Origin: Desulfovibrionaceae bacterium
GTDB lineage: Bacteria > Desulfobacterota > Desulfovibrionia > Desulfovibrionales > Desulfovibrionaceae
DNA: 5,938 nt
Direction: 5' to 3'
NCBI GenBank assembly: GCA_009783115.1
Contig: WRHT01000097.1
Location: forward strand, 1-5,938
Shown here: one piece after another, positions 1 through 5,299 of the stretch
Layout of the letters: the number at the start of each line of letters is the position of its first letter
Position numbering within the stretch: the first letter of the stretch is position 1
Position numbers and translations under genes: made by a program
The notes under the pieces: generated by a model
Told to the model about the DNA's origin: nothing
The model's input: the letters and a program-made list of their open reading frames with translations, nothing else
Database searches by the model: none

Positions 1-1
1 C

Positions 2-523
2 GAGGCTCTGGAAAAAATCTATCATTCCGGCCGGCGGGCGGGCCGGCCGGCGGCCCTGGCCTTGATCCGGCTTCACACCGAGGCCGGCGCCCCGGAAAAA
101 GCCCTGCCCTTGGCTGAAAATCTGCTCCAAACCCTTAAGCCGGCGGAAATATCCCTAAAACCACTCCTCCTGGACAATCTCGGCGGACTCTATGAAACGG
201 TCCGGGATTATCCCAAGGCCGCGCAAAGTTATGAGACCCTCTTGGGTTTTCCGTCCCTGCCCGCCAATTACAAGTCCAATATCCTCCTGGCCATGGGACG
301 GGTTCAGAGCGTGGCTGGCCAACACGAGGCGGCGATAAAAGCCTATGAAGACCTTTTGCAATCTTTCCCGGGCTCTTACCCGGCTCTTTTGGCCCAGGCC
401 CGGCTGTCGGCCCTGAAAGGCGAGGCCGTCGCCCCGCCGGTGGAACCGCCCTTGGTCAGGGCCGCCACCCCGCCGCCTCCCTCTCTGGCCGAGAGAGAAT
501 CCGACGGCGAGACGCCCCAGTGA
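2..523 (+). CDS. Tetratricopeptide-repeat protein, 3' part
   Basis: The reading frame is open from base 2 to a TGA at 521-523, giving 173 visible residues; the true start lies left of the window. A TTG at 62 could be read as a start, but the helical repeat pattern continues through it without a ribosome site, so it is better treated as internal. Three helix-turn-helix repeats of TPR type can be seen at about residues 19-48, 54-87 and 90-125, with typical positions such as LGGLYETVRDYPKAAQSYE and GRVQSVAGQHEAAIKAYEDL. The last 30 or so residues form a Pro/Ala-rich, probably disordered tail. TPR domains bind other proteins; the partner is unknown. The gene ends 25 bases before the SPOR-domain gene, so the two probably form one transcript with a cell-envelope role, which is inference. 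No enzyme motif is visible. Confidence 0.85.
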   Translation, partial: EALEKIYHSGRRAGRPAALALIRLHTEAGAPEKALPLAENLLQTLKPAEISLKPLLLDNLGGLYETVRDYPKAAQSYETLLGFPSLPANYKSNILLAMGRVQSVAGQHEAAIKAYEDLLQSFPGSYPALLAQARLSALKGEAVAPPVEPPLVRAATPPPPSLAERESDGETPQ

Positions 524-548
524 ATCATTGATCTTTTAGGAGTCAGGT

Positions 549-1436
549 ATGGCAGACACGCCTGAAAGCCCTCCGCGGGCTGATGAGAATAAAACGCGGT
601 TTTCAGAACGTCCCCTGGATGTGGATGTGAGTTCCTCAGCGGGTCCTTATCCCCGGCCTCGCCCGTCCCGGCGCGGCCTCAGAAAGCTCTGGCTGGCGGC
701 GGCTGGCGTGGTGGTGATTTTGGGATTGACCTGGGTGATGTTCAGTCCTGATGAGGAGCCGGCTCCGCCGCCGGCCTTGCCTCCTTCGGCTTCGCCCGTC
801 GCGGCCCCATCGGCTGATTCCCCAAGTCGTGAAAATACCCTTGATTTCGCGCCAGTCCCCGACCAGCTGGAACCGGCGGCAAGTCCGGAACCGGCGGATA
901 AACTGGAGACTGTTCCGGACAAGCCTCTGGACAAGCCTCTGGACAAGCCGGTGACCACCGCTCCAGCTCCGGCCAAACCGGCACCCAAGCCGACCCAGGC
1001 CACACAGCCCAAACCGGCCCAGACTGCGTCCCCTCCGGCCAAGCCGGCGGATAAACCAGAGACAGTTCCAGATAAGCCCACGGATAAGCCGACCGAGACG
1101 GTGGACCAGCCGGCCGTTGCGTCTTCGGTTGAGAAACCCGGAACAGCGGAAATTTCCGACAAATGGGTGGTCAATATCTACTCCACCCCGGACGCCACCG
1201 AATCCCTGCGTTTCCTGTCCACCCTTTTGGGCCAGGATGTGGGCGGCAGGGTTTACGCTTCTGAAGCCATACTTGAAGGCCGGCTCCAGCACCGCATCCG
1301 GGTTGGCTTTTTTGACACCAAGGAAGAGGCCGAGGCGGCGGGCCTGAAGATAAAAGAACGTTTTCAGCTCTACGCCACGCCTTGGGCGGTGCGGCCGATC
1401 AAAGAAGAAGAGATTAAATACGGAGGCGGGCGTTAA
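549..1436 (+). CDS. Membrane-anchored SPOR-domain protein
   Basis: This encodes 295 residues. The ATG at 549 follows an AGGAG (538-542) by six bases. The layout is a short Arg/Pro-rich cytoplasmic segment (1-46), one membrane helix at about 47-65 (LWLAAAGVVVILGLTWVMF), a long Pro/Ala/Lys/Asp linker (66-204) with repeated DKP units, and a C-terminal domain at about 205-285. That domain begins KWVVNIYS, has a middle HRIRVGFFDTKEEAEAAGLKI stretch, and ends LYATPWAVRP, which fits the beta-alpha-beta pattern of SPOR domains. Known SPOR domains bind peptidoglycan glycan strands lacking stem peptides, often at the division septum. The protein would therefore be an inner-membrane protein reaching through the periplasm to the wall. 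No amidase or transglycosylase domain is present, so its exact job cannot be named. SPOR sequences are divergent; the architecture is the stronger evidence. A DNA repeat lies in the linker. Confidence 0.85.
   Translation: MADTPESPPRADENKTRFSERPLDVDVSSSAGPYPRPRPSRRGLRKLWLAAAGVVVILGLTWVMFSPDEEPAPPPALPPSASPVAAPSADSPSRENTLDFAPVPDQLEPAASPEPADKLETVPDKPLDKPLDKPVTTAPAPAKPAPKPTQATQPKPAQTASPPAKPADKPETVPDKPTDKPTETVDQPAVASSVEKPGTAEISDKWVVNIYSTPDATESLRFLSTLLGQDVGGRVYASEAILEGRLQHRIRVGFFDTKEEAEAAGLKIKERFQLYATPWAVRPIKEEEIKYGGGR
891..1090 (+). repeat. Degenerate 47-bp direct repeat (two copies)
   Basis: Bases 891-937 and 1044-1090 align without gaps with 38 of 47 identical by eye. They encode PADKLETVPDKPLDKP and PADKPETVPDKPTDKP. 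Most differences keep the protein pattern. This indicates an old internal duplication in the linker of the SPOR protein, separate from the younger 12-bp tandem repeat that lies inside the first copy's end. Confidence 0.75.
917..949 (+). repeat. 12-bp tandem repeat in SPOR linker
   Basis: The unit GGACAAGCCTCT occurs at 917-928 and 929-940, followed by a partial copy (GGACAAGCC) at 941-949. It encodes the run DKPLDKPLDKP. The unit is a multiple of three, so copy-number change by slippage would keep the frame and only change the length of the periplasmic linker. Confidence 0.85.
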
Positions 1437-1469
1437 GGGAGTGCTGATTTTCAGGCCTGTCAAAAAAAC

Positions 1470-1498
1470 TTGACTTTAAGGCCGGCCTGGGCTAAAAA
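1470..1498 (+). promoter_or_regulatory. Sigma70-like promoter for the tRNA gene
   Basis: TTGACT (1470-1475) matches the -35 consensus at five of six bases. After a 17-base spacer, TAAAAA (1493-1498) matches the -10 consensus at four of six. An A-tract (1462-1468) sits just upstream in the place of an UP element. A GC-rich stretch (1500-1512) follows the -10 box, as in stringently controlled stable-RNA promoters. Transcription would begin near 1505, about 30 bases before the mature tRNA. A competing reading of part of this region as a terminator for the SPOR gene is possible. Confidence 0.55.
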
Positions 1499-1534
1499 AC
1501 AGGCTGGGGCCGTTTTTGGCCGCCCCTTTTATGA

Positions 1535-1610
1535 GCGGGCATAGCTCAGTTGGTAGAGTACGAGCTTCCCAAGCTTGGGGTCGCGGGTTCGATCCCCGTT
1601 GCCCGCTCCA
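1535..1610 (+). tRNA. tRNA-Gly (anticodon CCC)
   Basis: A full 76-base cloverleaf can be drawn by hand. The acceptor stem pairs 1535-1541 with 1600-1606 (seven pairs). The D arm begins GCTC at 1544 with loop AGTTGGTA. The anticodon stem pairs 1561-1565 with 1573-1577 around loop TTCCCAA, with anticodon CCC at 1568-1570. The T arm is 1583-1599 with loop TTCGATC. The discriminator base is T (1607), as usual for bacterial tRNA-Gly, and CCA (1608-1610) is encoded. It reads GGG glycine codons. It stands alone, between the SPOR gene and the hyf operon, in the same direction as both. Confidence 0.97.
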
Positions 1611-1647
1611 TTGTTTTAATAAATTCAAATAGTAAGGTCTTTTCAAA

Positions 1648-1691
1648 GGGGCCGGGTTTCGTTGCCAGTGCCGGCAGCGAAATTCGGCCTT
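1648..1691 (+). other. 19-bp stem-loop in the hyfB leader
   Basis: Bases 1648-1666 pair with 1673-1691 without a gap or mismatch: 14 Watson-Crick and five G-U pairs, closing a six-base loop AGTGCC (1667-1672). It ends 33 bases before the hyfB start and 19 bases before its ribosome site. No run of T follows, so it is not a standard intrinsic terminator. It may be a leader structure that affects transcript stability or processing, or the degraded remains of a palindromic repeat. Its function is unknown. Confidence 0.7.
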
Positions 1692-1710
1692 CCAATTGAT
1701 TATGATTAAG

Positions 1711-1717
1711 TTAGGAG
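1711..1717 (+). promoter_or_regulatory. Ribosome binding site for hyfB (GTG start)
   Basis: TTAGGAG lies seven bases before the GTG at 1725. It is the only strong Shine-Dalgarno match near the start of the open frame, and it supports a GTG start rather than a later ATG. Confidence 0.75.
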
Positions 1718-1724
1718 CGCGTCC

Positions 1725-3710
1725 GTGGCTTTATTTGTCGTAGCCTTGTGCACGTTGGCCGCATCCCTCCTGCTGGCCGCCCTCAGCGGTAAATCTAGCT
1801 CGGCTAATGCGCTTGGAGCAGGGGGGGCTTCTTTGGGCTGCATCCTGGGACTGGCCTCCATTTTTGTCGAGCCCTGGAATACCTCTTCCCTGCTGGAGTT
1901 GCCGTGGGGACTGCCGTTTGGAGCCTGTATCATCGGGCTGGACCCGCTGACGCGCATTTTTTTGGCGCCGAGTTTCGGTCTGGGCGCGGTGTGTGCCTTG
2001 TCCGGCGCGGCGCATCTTGCGCATTCCCCGGAGCATAATCTGGGGGCGCACTGGGCCTTTTACATCCTGCTGATTCTGGGCATGGCCCTGATGCTGGCCG
2101 CACGCGACGCCGTGCTCTTTCTGCTGGCCTGGGAACTGATGTCACTCGCGCCCTTCTTCCTGATCGACTTTCATGACCACGATGCCCAAGTGCGGGAAGC
2201 ATCCTGGATTTATCTGGTCGCCGCGCACCTGGGGGGGGTGTTCCTGATTGGCCTGTTCGCCCTGTTGTGGGCGCATACGGGGGATACATCCTTCAACGCC
2301 TTTACCTTGGCCTCCTTCCCCCCGGGGTTGGGAGCCGTACTTTTTGGGCTGGCCCTGGTGGGTTTCGGGACCAAAGCCGGCATGGTTCCTTTCCATATCT
2401 GGCTGCCTGAGGCGCATCCGGCCGCGCCCAGCCATATTTCCGCAATGCTTTCCGGGGCGATGATCCATGCCGGCATCTACGGTTTGGCGCGCAGCCTGAA
2501 TTTTTTCGGCGAAGGTTCCATCTGGTGGGGCTGGGTGCTTGTCGGCGCTGGTGTATGCACCGGCCTGGGGGGTATCCTCAGAGCCCTGGGACAAAGCGAT
2601 CTCAAGCGCCTGCTCGCGTATCACAGCGTCGAGAACATGGGCATTGCGCTTATAGGGATAGGCGCGGGCTATATCGGCACGCGGACTGGCAACGCCTGGA
2701 TGGCCATGCTGGGCTACGGCGGCGCGTTTTTCCATGTCCTGAACCATACCGCCATGAAGGGCCTTTTGTTCCTTTGCGCGGGCGAAGTCCTTTACGGCAC
2801 GAATTCGGTGCGCCTGTACGGGCTGGGCGGTCTGCAAAAACGCATGCCTTGGACAGGCGCGGCCTTTGCCCTGGGCGCGACCGCCATTTCCTGCCTGCCG
2901 CCGCTGAACGGCTTTGTCGGGAAGTTTCTTTTGATCCTGGCTTTGCTCAAGGGCGCCGGGTCGCAAGGGCCTTTAGGCCAGATGGCCTTGTTCGGCGCAC
3001 TTCTCGCGCTGGTGCTCATGGGCGGACTGACAGTGGCGGCTTTTACCAAGGCCTATGGGATCGCCTTCCTGGGCGAGCCGCGTTCCAGCGCCGCCCGGAA
3101 TGCTGTGGAGGCCGGCTGGCTGAGCCGGGCCTGCCTCCTTATACCGGCCTTGAGCTGCCTGGGTTTCGCCTTGGGCGCTCCATGGGTTTTCGGCCTGATA
3201 CATCCGGCGGCTCTGTCGCTCTTCCCGGCGGACATGGGCGGGCCGGCCGGCGCGGAGGCCGCGGTGGAAGCCACGGCGCTGCTGGAACAATGCCTCATTC
3301 TGGGCGCGGGCGCGGCGGCGCTGATCTTCGCGTTCTGGCTGTTGCGCAAAATCCTGCTCCGGCTGGGCAACGGCACACGCCAGGCGCGGACCTGGGATTG
3401 CGGCTGCCAAATCGGCACGCCCCGCATCCAGTACAGCGCGGCCTCATTCGTCGAGCCTCTGACCAGGCTTTTTGCGGGCGTTATCGGCCTTACGCGCCGG
3501 CATACGCAAGAGGGCACATTATTCCCCTCCCGGATGCTTTGTGAAATCCATCTGTCCGGCGGGCTGCTCACCGGCGTCTTTGCCCCATTTTTTCGAGGGG
3601 TGCGCCATGTTTGCGACAGTTTGAAGATTGTGCAGCACGGACGCATCCACCTCTATATTCTGTATATCATAATTGCGACCGTGGGCCTGCTCGTCTGGGG
3701 GCTGCCATGA
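1725..3710 (+). CDS. hyfB: Hydrogenase-4 subunit B-like ion-pumping protein
   Basis: This encodes 661 residues, close to the family's usual length of about 670, with many membrane helices. It belongs to the NuoL/M/N-MrpA antiporter-like family, HyfB/HycC branch, and should form part of the proton- or sodium-translocating membrane arm. Charged residues expected for ion transfer are present: Glu137 in AWELMSL (TM5), Lys217 in GTKAGMVPFHIWLPEAHPAA (TM7), Lys294 and His300 in SDLKRLLAYHSVENMG, His341 and Lys345 in NHTAMKGLLF, and Lys400 in PPLNGFVGKF. The C-terminal extension typical of HyfB is also present: TWDCGCQIG...RIQYSAASF at 556-575 and a last helix beginning GRIHLYILYIII (639-650). The second Cys (561), where relatives as I recall them often have an aromatic residue, may be unusual. 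The stop overlaps the hyfC start (ATGA), indicating translational coupling. Assignment to the HyfB branch rather than plain NuoL/M rests on the C-terminal signature and the neighbours. Confidence 0.93.
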   Translation: MALFVVALCTLAASLLLAALSGKSSSANALGAGGASLGCILGLASIFVEPWNTSSLLELPWGLPFGACIIGLDPLTRIFLAPSFGLGAVCALSGAAHLAHSPEHNLGAHWAFYILLILGMALMLAARDAVLFLLAWELMSLAPFFLIDFHDHDAQVREASWIYLVAAHLGGVFLIGLFALLWAHTGDTSFNAFTLASFPPGLGAVLFGLALVGFGTKAGMVPFHIWLPEAHPAAPSHISAMLSGAMIHAGIYGLARSLNFFGEGSIWWGWVLVGAGVCTGLGGILRALGQSDLKRLLAYHSVENMGIALIGIGAGYIGTRTGNAWMAMLGYGGAFFHVLNHTAMKGLLFLCAGEVLYGTNSVRLYGLGGLQKRMPWTGAAFALGATAISCLPPLNGFVGKFLLILALLKGAGSQGPLGQMALFGALLALVLMGGLTVAAFTKAYGIAFLGEPRSSAARNAVEAGWLSRACLLIPALSCLGFALGAPWVFGLIHPAALSLFPADMGGPAGAEAAVEATALLEQCLILGAGAAALIFAFWLLRKILLRLGNGTRQARTWDCGCQIGTPRIQYSAASFVEPLTRLFAGVIGLTRRHTQEGTLFPSRMLCEIHLSGGLLTGVFAPFFRGVRHVCDSLKIVQHGRIHLYILYIIIATVGLLVWGLP

Positions 3711-4627
3711 CCGGCTCCCTTCTTCCAGTGCTCCTGGCCCTGGTCTGCGCTCCGCTGCTCAGCGGCATCATCAACCGGATCAAGGCCTTTTATGCCGGGC
3801 GCCAGGGGCGTCCCCTGCTGCAACTCTATTTTGACATCTTCAAACTGCTGCAAAAAGGAGAGGTGATCAGCCGCACGACAACCTGGGTCTTTGCCGCCGG
3901 GCCTTCGATCTACCTGGCCACGATACTCTGCGCGCTCTTGGTGGTGCCGTTCGGGTCAGTGCGCGCCCCCTTCGGTTTTACCGGGGATTTCATTCTGATG
4001 GTCTATCTGATGGGCTTCGGGCGTTTCGCCCTAACGCTGGCCGCCCTGGATACCGGCTCCGCCTTTGAAGGTATGGGCGCAAGCCGTGAAGCCGCCTTTT
4101 CCGCACTGGCCGAACCAATTATTTTTCTGTGTTTTCTGGCGCTCGGCGGCAGCCTGCTGCCCTCCCTATATGCCTTTTGCCAGGCGGCAAGCCTGGAGAT
4201 ATGGACCTTGGCCCGACCCGAGCTATGGCTTATTCCCCTGGTGCTGTTCGTGCTCCTGCTGGTGGAAAACTGCCGCCTCCCGGTGGATGACCCCAATACG
4301 CACCTGGAATTGACCATGATCCACGAGGTCATCATTCTCGATCATTCCGGCCCGAATCTGGCCTTTATCCTGTACGCGTCCTCGCTGAAACTCTGGCTGT
4401 TCGCCCTCCTCTTGGTCAATGTGCTGGCGCCGGAAATTCCCGGCGATACGCCGTTGAAATCGACTTTGGAATTGGCTCTGGTGCTGGCCGGCATTTTCGG
4501 GACAGCGGCGCTGGTGGGGGTTGTGGAATCCTGCCTGGCGCGCCTGCGCCTGCTTCTGGTGCCGCGGATTCTGGGTATGGCCGGAATGCTGGCCGCCCTG
4601 ACGCTTGTTGTGACCTTGTTTCGTTAA
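3707..4627 (+). CDS. hyfC: Hydrogenase-4 subunit C-like membrane anchor (NuoH family)
   Basis: This encodes 306 residues with about eight membrane helices (near 4-22, 60-83, 94-114, 131-157, 171-189, 218-240, 253-275 and 283-303), the size and fold of NuoH/HyfC/HycD. This subunit anchors the hydrogenase or quinone-type module to the membrane and carries conserved acidic residues that begin the coupling path. Visible motifs are IKAFYAGRQGRPLLQ (25-39), DIFKLLQKGEV (43-53), SAFEGMGASREAAFSALAEP (118-137) and ENCRLPVDDPNTHLEL (187-202) followed by TMIHE. Glu121, Glu136, Glu187, Glu201 and Glu207 are retained. The frame is open further upstream (an ATG at 3611), but that part lies inside hyfB and reads as non-membrane sequence. 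The ATG at 3707 overlaps the hyfB stop and fits the family N-terminus. Its own ribosome site is weak (GGGGG at 3697-3701), so translation is probably coupled. Confidence 0.93.
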   Translation: MTGSLLPVLLALVCAPLLSGIINRIKAFYAGRQGRPLLQLYFDIFKLLQKGEVISRTTTWVFAAGPSIYLATILCALLVVPFGSVRAPFGFTGDFILMVYLMGFGRFALTLAALDTGSAFEGMGASREAAFSALAEPIIFLCFLALGGSLLPSLYAFCQAASLEIWTLARPELWLIPLVLFVLLLVENCRLPVDDPNTHLELTMIHEVIILDHSGPNLAFILYASSLKLWLFALLLVNVLAPEIPGDTPLKSTLELALVLAGIFGTAALVGVVESCLARLRLLLVPRILGMAGMLAALTLVVTLFR

Positions 4628-4645
4628 CTACGAGGAAAACGCGGC

Positions 4646-5299
4646 ATGAACGCTCCGACCCAGTTTGTCATCATCCTGTTGCTACTGAACACTTTCGCCC
4701 TGTTGTCCACGGGAAGCATGAAGATACTCATACGCCTGACGGCCACTCAAGGGATGCTGCTGGCGCTTATGCCGCTGATTATGCCGATGAGCCGGGATTT
4801 CGCGCCTATCCTGTTTTTCTGCCTGACCGTGTTCGGCATCAAGGGGCTGGGCCTGCCTTGGCTGCTCAAGCGCACCTTGCGCCGGGCGATCAAGGAAGCG
4901 CAGCCCGCCCCCGGATTCGGCTATAATCTTTCCCTTCTGGCCGGCGTTCTGGCTCTGATATTTTCCCTATGGCTGGAGAGACGTCTGCCCGTTGTAGCCC
5001 CCGACTTTTTCCCTTTTCTGCTCTTTCCGGCGGCGTTCTGCACCGTTTTTACCGGTTTTGTGCTGATTGCCGGGCGCATGAAGGCGGTTACCCAAATTAT
5101 AGGATACTTGGTTGCGGAAAACGGTATTTTCATCCTGAGCCTGCCGCTCTTGTCCGCCGCCGGCGGCTTCTCGCTTGAAATGCTGATTCTTCTGGATGCA
5201 CTGGCGGCTGTTCTGGTGATGGGTATAGCTATCGACCATATACGTGACGCCTTTGAATCCACGGATGTGGGACGTCTCTCTATGCTGAAGGATCTATGA
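4646..5299 (+). CDS. hyfE: Hydrogenase-4 subunit E-like protein (NuoK/MrpC-related)
   Basis: This encodes 217 residues, almost the same as E. coli HyfE (216), with about seven membrane helices. The first part (1-72) has three, followed by a basic loop with LKRTLRRAIKEAQ. The C-terminal part carries the family signature KAVTQIIGYLVAENGIFI (146-163), with Glu158, and LDALAAVLVMGIAI (183-196), with Asp184. These two acids probably match the two buried glutamates of NuoK, which is inference. The end, SMLKDL, is also typical of HyfE. HyfE sits between the NuoH-like subunit and the antiporter-like subunits and helps ion transfer in the membrane arm. The start at 4646 has GAGGA (4632-4636) nine bases upstream. 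The gap after hyfC is 18 bases, and the stop touches the start of hyfF. No hyfD lies between hyfC and hyfE, unlike the E. coli hyf operon. Confidence 0.92.
   Translation: MNAPTQFVIILLLLNTFALLSTGSMKILIRLTATQGMLLALMPLIMPMSRDFAPILFFCLTVFGIKGLGLPWLLKRTLRRAIKEAQPAPGFGYNLSLLAGVLALIFSLWLERRLPVVAPDFFPFLLFPAAFCTVFTGFVLIAGRMKAVTQIIGYLVAENGIFILSLPLLSAAGGFSLEMLILLDALAAVLVMGIAIDHIRDAFESTDVGRLSMLKDL
5288..5292 (+). promoter_or_regulatory. Ribosome binding site deciding the hyfF start
   Basis: AAGGA inside the end of hyfE precedes two consecutive in-frame ATG codons at 5296 and 5299. The spacing is three bases to the first and six to the second, so the second is the likelier start; the two differ by a single Met. 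Confidence 0.6.

Noticed and set aside
28..60. Dense GGCCGG repeats near the left edge as a structural element
   Set aside because: They fall inside the TPR reading frame, encode Arg/Ala/Gly/Pro codons, and look like local GC-rich coding sequence without a defined repeat unit.
636..1463. Long minus-strand open frame (275 codons) opposite the SPOR gene, with a second one at 647-1174
   Set aside because: The predicted proteins are Arg/Gly-rich or Gly/Ala/Ser-rich and mirror the GC-rich, proline-coding linker on the other strand. They have no family motif, and the + strand gene has a good ribosome site and recognisable domains.
1480..1530. Intrinsic terminator for the SPOR gene as an annotated feature
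   Set aside because: The stem needs a G-U pair and a two-base bulge to reach the T-run, and it overlaps a better-supported tRNA promoter. It is kept as a finding rather than a feature.
1701..1706. TATGAT as a -10 box for hyfB
   Set aside because: No acceptable -35 lies 16-18 bases upstream, where the hairpin arm is. A start from it would leave almost no leader before the ribosome site.
2525..3544. Long + strand open frame (339 codons) inside hyfB in another frame, and the minus-strand frame at 2142-2966
   Set aside because: Both overlap an intact, motif-rich hyfB completely. Their products are Arg/Gly/Pro-rich with no membrane pattern, as expected from shadow frames in GC-rich DNA.
3611..3706. 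N-terminal extension of hyfC from the ATG at 3611
   Set aside because: It lies within the end of hyfB, has no membrane character or family similarity, and the ATG at 3707 gives the normal NuoH-like N-terminus with an ATGA overlap.
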